NCBI GenBank assembly: GCA_031554725.1
Contig: JAVBUZ010000009.1
Coordinates: forward strand, 1 to 22,058
Direction of reading: 5' to 3'
DNA from: JAVBUZ01 sp031554725
Lineage (GTDB): Bacteria; Bacillota; Clostridia; Lachnospirales; Lachnospiraceae
DNA: 22,058 bases
Shown here: positions 15,133 to 22,058 of the stretch, in pieces
Numbering within the stretch: the stretch's first letter is position 1
Layout: every line of letters begins with the position of its first letter
Translations under genes and position numbers: made by a program
The notes under the pieces: generated by a model
The model's database searches: none
What the model saw: the letters and a program-made list of their open reading frames with translations, nothing else
What the model was told of the DNA's origin: nothing

Positions 15133-16143
15133 TTATCCAATCCAAGGAGTTGCATCGAAACCATCATATTCTATGCCACAAACTGTGCATTTATAGTGTA
15201 GTATGTTAAACCCATCTTGAGGAGTTGTTCCTATTATCTCAACATTATGTGCTCCTGGTGACATTCCCACATTTTTGGTCTCAGCTTGTCCGCACATCGT
15301 ACAGTAGCGAGAATCTACCCTTTTTCCCTCTAAGCATGTTGGTGGTGGACCCTCAATCCAATCTCCGTAGGTATGAGCAATTGTTGGTGTATCATACTTC
15401 ACGATCACCTCTCCACATGCGTCACAAACAGATTCTAATACGCCTTTTGTTGTACATGTTGACTCTTTCGTTGTTCTTGTATGGTTTGTTGACACCCAAT
15501 GCTCGCGAAACTCATCTTCTCCTGTATATGAAATAACCACTCCACATAATACACATTTATAGCATCCCATCCACCATCTTCCACAACCTTCAATCCTACC
15601 AGCCTCAACCACTTTTAATACATTTCTACCATTACCATGTGTACAGTCATTACTAGATGCTTCTGCCTGAGAGCTGGATGAAGAACTTGTCGCTTTTGAA
15701 GTGGAGCTTGAAGTGGCGCTTGAAGTAGAACTCGCCGCTGAGCTCATGGTTGATTTCGCAGTTGAACTTGGAGTGGAACTTGAAGATGCACTCGTAGTCG
15801 ATTTCGAAGTTGAGCTACTTGATGTGGTACTTTGTTTAGCCTCCGCCGTTGAGCTCGAAGCTGTTTTCGTATTACCTGTAGCCTCGTCGTTTTTCGCCAC
15901 CGAAGATTTCGTCGCTGTTTTGGTATTTTCTTTGGTTTCTACTGTACCAGATGCAGTTGCTTCAATTGTTGCATCCGCTACTTTTGATGGCTCTACGTCT
16001 GTAGATATCGTGCTAGAACTCTCTTCCGTCACGCTTTCGCTCTCCATCAAATAGTTTACTTGTTGATTATCGGCTTCTTGCTTCGCGCACCCTGACATAA
16101 CTAGTGCTACCACAAGAAAAATCGCTGATAGTTTTCGTCTCAT
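15133..16143 (-). CDS. Lipoprotein with Ser/Thr-rich linker and CxxC-repeat C-terminus
   Basis: Predicted surface lipoprotein of 336 residues, function unknown. A signal peptide with lipobox VMSGC gives a mature N-terminal Cys19. Residues about 35-165 are low-complexity Ser/Thr/Ala/Lys, a typical wall-spanning and possibly O-glycosylated linker. The C-terminal 170 residues hold repeated Cys pairs: CYKCVLC (194-200), CDAC (240-243), CTMC (281-284) and CTVC (319-322), with HTYGDWIEG-type spacing and PTC. Such H-x-Y-x-x-W...TC...CxxCG repeats are known in secreted proteins of gut Clostridia and could bind zinc or form disulfides. ATG is preceded by AAGGAG. It is last in the leftward run, 36 bp after a membrane-protein gene and just before a terminator. 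Whether it binds the polymer made by its neighbours is unknown. Confidence 0.85.
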   Translation of the reverse strand: MRRKLSAIFLVVALVMSGCAKQEADNQQVNYLMESESVTEESSSTISTDVEPSKVADATIEATASGTVETKENTKTATKSSVAKNDEATGNTKTASSSTAEAKQSTTSSSSTSKSTTSASSSSTPSSTAKSTMSSAASSTSSATSSSTSKATSSSSSSQAEASSNDCTHGNGRNVLKVVEAGRIEGCGRWWMGCYKCVLCGVVISYTGEDEFREHWVSTNHTRTTKESTCTTKGVLESVCDACGEVIVKYDTPTIAHTYGDWIEGPPPTCLEGKRVDSRYCTMCGQAETKNVGMSPGAHNVEIIGTTPQDGFNILHYKCTVCGIEYDGFDATPWIG

Positions 16144-16179
16144 TACAAAAATCTCCTTTTTCCTTTGTATAACTGATAT

Positions 16180-16938
16180 TTAAAGTCCTCTGTAAATAGT
16201 GTTGTCTACATAAATTATATACCCTGTTATTTTAGTATACACACTATATTCATAGTCCTCAAATTTTCCTTTTAACTCTTGGTCTTCCTCCAAAATTACA
16301 TAGTGGCACATTCTTTCCTTGGCTAATGCGGAAACTCTCTCTACATCAATAACTTCTTCTTCCATTTCTCTATATAAATTATCATAGAAGCCCCATCGGT
16401 CTACCAATTGCTCTCTGCCGTAGGGCATACAAACCACAGCTGAGTATTGCCTGACATATTGAAGCAGCTCTTCCGGAAAAACCGCCATTACTTCCCTTCC
16501 TTCAACTTCAATCGCATCACAGATATCAACCACTACCTGTGGCACGTGATATGGGTTTTCTGCTATGGAAAATTGAGCGTTCCTATATACTAGACTACCA
16601 GAAAGCATAAGTATTGCTGCTAGTGTAATTCCCATAATCGCCCTATATTTTTCTTTCACTTGTAAAATTAGGCGAACACAAGCTCCTGCTATAACTGGAA
16701 TCACGGGAAGCAACCATAATATTCTATAATATATTTCTTCTCCCGCCAAGGCGTAAATTACTTTTGCAAAAAGAGGATTAAAATATAACACCAAAATTAC
16801 AATTGGCATATAAACCAATACAATTTTAACATTTCTATCTTTTTCTACTATAAGCATATAAAATATGGCACATAAGAACAGAATTGCTATCATCCCAGTT
16901 CCAATATAGCCTTGATATAATGCCATTACATCTTTCAT
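16180..16938 (-). CDS. Membrane protein of unknown function, possible second half of a DUF6077-like enzyme
   Basis: About 252 residues from ATG at 16938, which has GAGG seven bases upstream; ATG at 16944 lies directly against that site. Three or four hydrophobic segments fill roughly residues 10-125, including the conserved-looking YYRILWLLPVIPVIAG. The last 110 residues are soluble and mixed alpha/beta, ending in a segment like ILEEDQELKGKFEDYEYS, resembling the extracellular tails of GT-C type membrane glycosyltransferases. No catalytic motif is recognised. It follows the DUF6077-like gene by 26 bp in another reading frame, and together they would give a protein of about 600 residues, so an ancestral split is possible. 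It may contribute to glycan assembly with the GtrII-like and pseudaminic genes upstream. Confidence 0.7.
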   Translation of the reverse strand: MKDVMALYQGYIGTGMIAILFLCAIFYMLIVEKDRNVKIVLVYMPIVILVLYFNPLFAKVIYALAGEEIYYRILWLLPVIPVIAGACVRLILQVKEKYRAIMGITLAAILMLSGSLVYRNAQFSIAENPYHVPQVVVDICDAIEVEGREVMAVFPEELLQYVRQYSAVVCMPYGREQLVDRWGFYDNLYREMEEEVIDVERVSALAKERMCHYVILEEDQELKGKFEDYEYSVYTKITGYIIYVDNTIYRGL

Positions 16939-16964
16939 GCACATTCCTCACTTCTTCTATGCGA

Positions 16965-18029
16965 CTATTTCAATAATGCATATATCCCCACAAAAACAAT
17001 CGCCGGTATACAACTCAGCAATGTAGGAAGCACAAGCCGCCACTGTTTATTACAGGCAATTTGGCATAAACAAAACACTCCCAGTAACATAGCTGCCAAA
17101 AATGCACCTAACGCGCTACAAAGACAAGCCGCAGTAACCAGATTTATTGCTATATACCAATAGGTCAAAGGAACCTTTTTCTTCTCTTGTATTTTTTCTC
17201 CCATTAACAGTAGCAAAAAAATCAAGAATGGAATAATAACATTTCCTAAGGCCGCTTTTCCTTGCCTCGTTCTTGTAATCAAGAAGGTTTCCGTTGTGCT
17301 AATCGAATAATTTCCCCACAAAACCAAGATACTTACAAAAATCATATATACCGGAAACATCTTTTCATTTCTTGGATATATCTTTCTTCCAATTAATCCA
17401 TATATTGCATAAGTCATTGGAATCAGCACTATTGGCAAAACAATATGAGAAATAACACCTGCGTGCATTCCTGATATCTTTGCTAAAAAGGATATCCATA
17501 CAGGAAATGGTGCTACTGCATGTCTCATTTCCAAACCTGTAAATCCTCCCGTATAAGGAAGCTTCTCATACATGGTATTACTGTCCAACGAAATCAGTGA
17601 TGTAGCAACATAATAGGCATCATCACCATCAGCAAATGCCAAAAATGCTGCCGCCCCCACTTGCATCAATAAAAGTACGATAAATATGCCCCAAAAGAAT
17701 TTCGTCAGATTTTTTTTATCATTGCTTTCTGCACTTACTAATCGGTAAAAAGGGTACTTCTTTATTCTAATTATCCAAACCAAAATACCAATCCCTGCCA
17801 GTGCTATACAAAGATAGCCATAATAGGTTGCCATCTCCTGAAATCCTTTTTCCCTAATAATAAAAGGAACTGACAACACTTGAAAAAAGGCCCACACTTC
17901 TATGGTCCCACATATCCACATAAACAATATGTTTTTTTGATATTTTTCCACAAAGGCTGCTGGGAGCATTCCCGCAGCCATCGGTAAAATATAAAGCAGG
18001 CACACTAAAATAAGTAGTTGTAAAAGCAT
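16965..18029 (-). CDS. Polytopic membrane protein, DUF6077-like
   Basis: About 354 residues from ATG at 18029, preceded by AGGAG eight bases upstream; a longer TTG reading (18050) would place that site inside the gene. Nine or so hydrophobic segments are visible. The stretch DGDDAYYVATSL...MYEKLPYTGG (about 138-165), with a DD pair in an extracytoplasmic loop after an early span, resembles DUF6077 proteins and the GT-C fold in which such an acidic loop follows an early membrane helix. The family assignment is from recall and not checked. Function unknown; a lipid-linked-sugar glycosyltransferase role is inferred from the acidic loop and from the GtrII-like and pseudaminic acid genes upstream. 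It ends abruptly after a hydrophobic span and is followed 26 bp later by a further membrane gene. Confidence 0.72.
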   Translation of the reverse strand: MLLQLLILVCLLYILPMAAGMLPAAFVEKYQKNILFMWICGTIEVWAFFQVLSVPFIIREKGFQEMATYYGYLCIALAGIGILVWIIRIKKYPFYRLVSAESNDKKNLTKFFWGIFIVLLLMQVGAAAFLAFADGDDAYYVATSLISLDSNTMYEKLPYTGGFTGLEMRHAVAPFPVWISFLAKISGMHAGVISHIVLPIVLIPMTYAIYGLIGRKIYPRNEKMFPVYMIFVSILVLWGNYSISTTETFLITRTRQGKAALGNVIIPFLIFLLLLMGEKIQEKKKVPLTYWYIAINLVTAACLCSALGAFLAAMLLGVFCLCQIACNKQWRLVLPTLLSCIPAIVFVGIYALLK

Positions 18030-18078
18030 GCTTTTCTCTCCTAACCTCAAACCGTCTCTTTATGATTTAAACGCTAAT

Positions 18079-19632
18079 CTATCTCTGACTATTCTCTAAC
18101 TTTATATATAGTATTCCATTCACAACCTGTACAGAGCTTTCTAAGGGGAAGCTTTCCATCGCTTGATACTCTGCCGAATCATAAATTTCACGCATTTCTT
18201 CATCGCTAACTAAATTTATGGTAATTCCTAAATAATTTTTAAAAAACGCTTGATAATTTGTTCTCGTATATATTAAGTAATCACCAGACATTCCTACTAA
18301 CGGTTCCGTTACCTTCGCCGTAATATCCGTAGTCGGAAAATGTTCATCACCCACTACTCCAATCATTGCCACAGGTATTCCTTGATAATAGCCTGCTGTT
18401 TGCTCCATTCGATCTGCTAAGCGTATGCAAAGCGCATATGTCTTCTCATATTTCTTTTCAAGGTTTGAGTAAGCTATGTTATCTGTAATTGCATAATTAA
18501 ACACAAGAATTCCGACGAAAATACCAAGTAACCCTGCACCAAGCTTTTCATATGTTTCATTTTCCCTTATGCCAAAGCCTTCTATAAACGCCACTGCTAA
18601 AATAACAAAAAGTATCCACTGATATCTCATCAGCGAATGGTATGTTACATCTGGTGAAATTAAAAGCATTACATTGGAGCAAAGAGGAACCACTATAGCC
18701 AAAGCAATCAACACTAAATAGAACCAAATACTAGCATATAACCGTCTTTTCTTTATTAAGAGCATCAACGTCCAAAGTACTAACACTATAATTACACCAA
18801 AAGCTATTTTAGAGTACATATTGTTTGTCAGTACACCACCATTAAATGTAAACATGACAAAATCAACATACATCTTCTTTATGCTTCCGACAATTCCTAT
18901 TTTTTCTATACTTCCTACCCCATTAATTCCTTGATAAGAAGCCAACTGCTTTCCTTGTATTTGTAGTAAAATTTGAAGCACGATAAAATAGAGTCCTGCT
19001 CCTTCAATTCCCATAAATAAATATCGAACTGCAGCACCTATTTTTTCTCTTATATTCATTTGCGAAAGAGCAATTTGAACGATTCCATATAGGCTTAAAA
19101 TCATCGCAAAGGGTAAGTACGCCTGGTATATTCCTAGGCTTAGTGCCAAGGCCACTCCGCCCGCTACAAAACCATATTTATGCCTTTTAACTAGCAGGGG
19201 GGCAAGCACTGCAAAAAGCACGCCAAGCATATAACCATCCAAAGTGAATACATACGCAAACGTAGATGCAAGTGCTGGAAAGGATACCAGTAAGCCACTA
19301 ATAAGCACGATATTTATTTTACTTTCTACTTCAAGAAACTCCACAATACATATTGCAGCTATTCCTAGATAAAACATTCCAAGTAAGCCTATCACCCACG
19401 GCAGAGTATAGTAAGAAGAGATTCCACAAGCTATGGTTAAGAACCATCTGCCAGAAGTAATCATGTTCTGATCGAAGTAAATGCTATCTAAGCCATCATG
19501 ATTCGGAAAATCACTTAGCATAATAGGCATATGTATAAGCATACCAATTAAAATCGCAGAAAGGAATGCCCATTTCCACGAAGGTTTTATATGCATTTTC
19601 ATTTTGCTTATCATGAATTCTTGTTTTTCCAT
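18079..19632 (-). CDS. GtrII-type membrane glucosyltransferase
   Basis: Polytopic membrane protein of 517 residues with about eleven hydrophobic spans, matching the Glucos_trans_II (GtrII) pattern: an N-terminal span followed by FPNHDGLDSIYF...ITSGRWF (about 42-65), with an acidic residue in the first extracytoplasmic loop, then repeated spans and a C-terminal soluble tail of about 120 residues. GtrII enzymes transfer glucose from undecaprenyl-phosphate-glucose to a polysaccharide on the outer face of the membrane, modifying serotype. That function is inferred from family resemblance; another sugar is possible. ATG at 19632 has AGAAGG very close upstream, so the start is moderately certain. 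It lies 25 bp after pseI. No gtrA/gtrB-like partners are in the window, so the donor would have to come from elsewhere. Confidence 0.85.
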   Translation of the reverse strand: MEKQEFMISKMKMHIKPSWKWAFLSAILIGMLIHMPIMLSDFPNHDGLDSIYFDQNMITSGRWFLTIACGISSYYTLPWVIGLLGMFYLGIAAICIVEFLEVESKINIVLISGLLVSFPALASTFAYVFTLDGYMLGVLFAVLAPLLVKRHKYGFVAGGVALALSLGIYQAYLPFAMILSLYGIVQIALSQMNIREKIGAAVRYLFMGIEGAGLYFIVLQILLQIQGKQLASYQGINGVGSIEKIGIVGSIKKMYVDFVMFTFNGGVLTNNMYSKIAFGVIIVLVLWTLMLLIKKRRLYASIWFYLVLIALAIVVPLCSNVMLLISPDVTYHSLMRYQWILFVILAVAFIEGFGIRENETYEKLGAGLLGIFVGILVFNYAITDNIAYSNLEKKYEKTYALCIRLADRMEQTAGYYQGIPVAMIGVVGDEHFPTTDITAKVTEPLVGMSGDYLIYTRTNYQAFFKNYLGITINLVSDEEMREIYDSAEYQAMESFPLESSVQVVNGILYIKLENSQR

Positions 19633-19657
19633 CCTTCTTCTTTACCTTCTTTAAATT

Positions 19658-20713
19658 CTATGATTCTAGCAAATCCCAGCTCATCGGTGTTCCAAGCTTA
19701 ACATCCCTCTTCACCCTTTTCCCGAGCACCTCTTCATAATACATGGTATGTAAGCCCATATTGGGACGAACTGATCTTACATTTTCTGCTGTAAAGCACT
19801 CACCAGCTTTCATATCTTTCGCAACAAATAAAGAACGAGAAAGCTCTCTGCTCTTTTTTTGTTTATCTGTCAGCTCATAGGTTACCTTACCCAAGGCTTT
19901 TTCTACAATTCGAATATTATCAACCATTTCCTTAAATTCCTGTGGTTCCATAGAAAAAGCTGCATCAGCCCCTCCATCCTCACGTCTTAAGGTCAAATGC
20001 TTTTCTATTACCTTAGCTCCCACGGCTACGCCAGCGCTAGCTACTATTCCTCCCATAGTATGGTCGGAAAGTCCCACGATACACTGAAAAGTCTCTTTCA
20101 TATTTGCAATAGTTCTTAAGTTAGCATCTTCATAAGGTGCGGGATAGGCTGAAGTGCACTTCATCAAAATAACATTTTCATTTCCCTCTTCCTTACAAGT
20201 TTTTAAAGCACGTTCGATATCTTCCATATATGCAATGCCTGTTGACATAATTATAGGTTTTCCCGTTTTTGCAATCTTTCTTATAAAAGGAACATCATTG
20301 ATTTCAAAAGAAGCAATCTTAAATACAGGAATATCCATTTCACTTAGAAAATCAACAGCCGATAAATCAAAGGGAGATGAAAAGAAAATCAGTCCCATAT
20401 CCTCCGCTACCTTCTTAAGCTTAGGCTGCCATTCATAAGGGGTGCAGGCTGTCTCGTAAAGCTTATGAAATGTAGTTCCATCCCAAATTGTTCCCTGAGT
20501 AATTTGAAAGTAATCATTATCACAGTCTAGAGTAATCGAATCAGCTGTATAGGTTTGGATTTTTATAGCATCCGCGCCCGCTTCCTTGGCTACCCTTATT
20601 ATTTCTACTGCTCGCTCATAATCCATCAAGTGATTGGCTGACATTTCCGCAATGATAAAAGTGGGGCTATCTTCATTTATTACTCTATTTCCAATTACAA
20701 TTTCCTTGTTCAT
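19658..20713 (-). CDS. pseI: Pseudaminic acid synthase
   Basis: Cytoplasmic enzyme of the NeuB/SialC family that condenses a 6-deoxy-diacetamido-hexose (2,4-diacetamido-2,4,6-trideoxy-L-altrose) with phosphoenolpyruvate to form pseudaminic acid. 351 residues, normal length. The subgroup marks are those of PseI rather than NeuB or LegI: IIAEMSANHLMDYERAVEII near the N-terminus, DAIKIQTYTADSITLDCDN, FHKLYETACTPYEWQ, FFSSPFDLSAVDFLSEM, KIASFEINDVPFIRKI, CTSAYPAPYEDANLRTI, VGLSDHTMG, EKHLTLRREDGGADAAFS, and a C-terminal SAF-type domain with FVAKDMKAGE and VRSVRPNMGLH. It lies 7 bp after pseF. The earlier pathway enzymes (PseB, C, H, G) are not in the window and would be expected upstream (to the right). 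The product may go to flagellin or to a surface glycan. Confidence 0.95.
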   Translation of the reverse strand: MNKEIVIGNRVINEDSPTFIIAEMSANHLMDYERAVEIIRVAKEAGADAIKIQTYTADSITLDCDNDYFQITQGTIWDGTTFHKLYETACTPYEWQPKLKKVAEDMGLIFFSSPFDLSAVDFLSEMDIPVFKIASFEINDVPFIRKIAKTGKPIIMSTGIAYMEDIERALKTCKEEGNENVILMKCTSAYPAPYEDANLRTIANMKETFQCIVGLSDHTMGGIVASAGVAVGAKVIEKHLTLRREDGGADAAFSMEPQEFKEMVDNIRIVEKALGKVTYELTDKQKKSRELSRSLFVAKDMKAGECFTAENVRSVRPNMGLHTMYYEEVLGKRVKRDVKLGTPMSWDLLES

Positions 20714-20720
20714 TCTACTA

Positions 20721-21404
20721 TTATCCCTTCATTTTAAATTTCACTTCTGCTATTTGCCAATCTGTTTCACTGTCTATATCCTGTACTTCCATCTCTGAAA
20801 GTTCAAAAGGCAAGATATTTCCTAACATTAGCTTTTTATTGATCTTATATGGTTCTATACGCAAGCAGTAAAATTGCCCTACATCATGAAAATGTGGAGT
20901 CAAATCTTGGGATCTTGCATCCATAAATTCAGGATATTCAAACACCAGTCTCTCTTCCTTTACTATCATGGCGCGCTGAGGTGGATAGGAAAATGCCACT
21001 ACTGGAATCAGAGTATCTGCATCAGACTTTTCTAACTGTTCCAAAGCCGCCTTTAGTTTTTCTGCAGTAACAAAAAGCGCTGTTGGGTATAAACAACATG
21101 CTACATCAAAATGCTCACCCATTTTTTCATATTCTGCTAGAACCTCTAGAAGAACATCATTGGTGGTTGCAAAGTCATTGGAGGTTTCAGGACTTCTAAA
21201 GAAAGGCACCTTTGCGCCATATGTTCTTGCCACCTGGGCAATCTCTTCATCATCTGTAGAAACCATGATTTCGTCAAATAGCTTTGACTCTATTGCCGCC
21301 TCAATGGAATAAGCAATAATGGGCTTCCCACAAAAACTCTTTATATTCTTTCTAGGTATTCTTTTACTTCCGCCTCTTGCTGTAATAATGGCTATTCTAC
21401 GCAT
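20721..21404 (-). CDS. pseF: Pseudaminic acid cytidylyltransferase
   Basis: Activates pseudaminic acid with CTP to give CMP-pseudaminic acid, the donor for glycosyltransferases. 227 residues with the CMP-sialic-acid-synthetase-type start IITARGGSKRIPRKNIK (6-22), then KPIIAYSIEAAIES, LFDEIMVSTDDEEIA, VPFFRS, ATTNDVLLEVL, CCLYPTALFVT, and AFSYPPQRAM; the last blocks are typical of PseF. ATG is preceded by GAGG seven bases upstream. It lies 9 bp after a partial glycosyltransferase gene and 7 bp before pseI, so it is almost certainly cotranscribed with both. Cytoplasmic. NeuA or LegF are alternatives but fit less well because the neighbour is clearly PseI. Confidence 0.94.
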   Translation of the reverse strand: MRRIAIITARGGSKRIPRKNIKSFCGKPIIAYSIEAAIESKLFDEIMVSTDDEEIAQVARTYGAKVPFFRSPETSNDFATTNDVLLEVLAEYEKMGEHFDVACCLYPTALFVTAEKLKAALEQLEKSDADTLIPVVAFSYPPQRAMIVKEERLVFEYPEFMDARSQDLTPHFHDVGQFYCLRIEPYKINKKLMLGNILPFELSEMEVQDIDSETDWQIAEVKFKMKG

Positions 21405-21413
21405 TTCATGTCC

Positions 21414-22058
21414 TCACACTTTTTGCAGTTTTCTTCTAATCGTTCTATAATAATTCAGTGCCATATAATACCAAAAGAATTTTGTAGCATCCTTTAGTAG
21501 CATGGCAATCATTCGTTTTTCTTCTTCATTGGTATATTGCTGGTAGAAACTATTTTGTTGAAAATCAGGGAATTTATCTAGCATTCCCTGTCTTAGCTCC
21601 ATCACAAAGCTTTTCTTTCTTCTTTTTGCTCCCAGCATATATGAAAACAAGGTATTTACAAAATAAAGCTCCGTAAATCGATACTCAATCTCAGTAAAAT
21701 ATGTCTCTAAAAACCCTCTCTCCTTGCACTCCTGATAGAGCATATTTCCCGCCGCCATTCTATCCCTACACTTTTCTACTGACACATGATGTACCGTAGA
21801 GGTTTGGTGCTGATAGTAAAAATACATCGGCTCTTCTACCCTTTCAAAATGTTTGAAATACATAGACCACAAGGGCCCCGCGCAGTTATCCTCATAAAAG
21901 ATTCCAGAGGGAAAATCCAGCTTGTTTTCCTGAATGATACTATGCTTATATATTTTTATTACCATACTGCCAGAGCGCATAATTAGCTTTTTATGCTTCT
22001 CCACGCTTAAAACTCCTGTTTGATCCAAGGTATTGTTTTGAACAGACTTTCCCGGTAC
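21414..22058 (-). CDS. Family 2 glycosyltransferase, C-terminal part only
   Basis: The frame is open to the right window edge, so the 5' part with the catalytic GT-A core is missing. The visible 214 residues resemble the C-terminal half of bacterial GT2 enzymes: SGSMVIKIYKHSIIQENKL, GIFYEDNCAGPLWSMYF, EEPMYFYYQHQTSTVHHV, then an all-helical tail rich in Tyr, Phe, Lys and Arg. The EDN may be the substrate-side acidic pair that follows the core. The gene ends 9 bp before pseF. Position suggests a transferase acting in the pseudaminic acid cluster, possibly the pseudaminyl transferase itself, but the donor cannot be inferred. An internal TTG at 22028 is not taken as a start because the frame continues upstream in conserved-looking sequence. 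Confidence 0.75.
   Translation of the reverse strand, partial: VPGKSVQNNTLDQTGVLSVEKHKKLIMRSGSMVIKIYKHSIIQENKLDFPSGIFYEDNCAGPLWSMYFKHFERVEEPMYFYYQHQTSTVHHVSVEKCRDRMAAGNMLYQECKERGFLETYFTEIEYRFTELYFVNTLFSYMLGAKRRKKSFVMELRQGMLDKFPDFQQNSFYQQYTNEEEKRMIAMLLKDATKFFWYYMALNYYRTIRRKLQKV

Noticed and set aside
15701..16054. Plus-strand frame rich in Glu, Val and Leu
   Set aside because: It is the antisense reading of the Ser/Thr linker of the lipoprotein; the low-complexity codons explain the open frame.
16939..16964. Recent frameshift joining the two membrane genes
   Set aside because: The downstream gene has its own well-placed GAGG and ATG, and the first ends with a normal stop, so an established two-gene arrangement is preferred over a fresh frameshift.

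Overview
This 22 kb window looks like a surface-polysaccharide locus from a low-GC Gram-positive member of the Clostridia, most probably Lachnospiraceae. The grounds are strong GGAGG-type ribosome binding sites, frequent TTG/GTG starts, membrane-anchored GH25 muramidases with Big_2 and choline-binding-type repeats, a lipoprotein with a Ser/Thr linker and CxxC repeats, and DUF6077-like and GtrII-like membrane proteins. Genus cannot be fixed from the sequence alone. There are no RNA genes, insertion sequences or CRISPR arrays, and no gene-free stretch longer than about 260 bp.

Layout. (A) Right part, 22058 to 15133, all leftward: 3' part of a family 2 glycosyltransferase, pseF and pseI (last two steps of CMP-pseudaminic acid synthesis), a GtrII-type membrane glucosyltransferase, two consecutive polytopic or membrane-linked proteins that may be halves of one DUF6077-like enzyme, and a Cys-rich lipoprotein. 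The unit ends at a strong hairpin terminator (15072-15106). (B) A single rightward gene, 14031-15035, for a membrane-anchored SGNH/GDSL-like hydrolase. (C) A divergent promoter region, 13755-14030, with a good leftward promoter, a weaker rightward one, and a nearly perfect 22-bp direct repeat between them. (D) Left part, 13754 to 1 and beyond, all leftward and tightly packed: a large GH25/Big_2 muramidase with an extraordinary acidic, tyrosine-rich cytoplasmic tail, rmlA, a second paralogous GH25 muramidase, rmlC, a Wzm-type permease, a Wzt-type ATPase with a carbohydrate-binding C-terminus, a WbdD-like methyltransferase-kinase fusion, and two large tandem-domain family 2 glycosyltransferases (the last runs off the window).

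How it fits together. Section D reads as an ABC-transporter-dependent pathway for a rhamnose-containing (or other dTDP-sugar) polymer. Glycosyltransferases build the chain, a bifunctional methyltransferase/kinase may cap its non-reducing end, the ATPase's C-terminal domain may recognise that cap, and the permease exports it. This is the logic known from E. coli O8/O9a O-antigens (WbdD plus Wzt), here in an apparently Gram-positive setting and with two wall-facing muramidases in the same operon. Section A supplies CMP-pseudaminic acid and membrane-bound sugar-transfer enzymes, which may decorate the same polymer, another glycan, or flagellin. The most notable candidates for something new are the capping/export module, the muramidase pair with its acidic tail, and the SGNH gene divergent from them.
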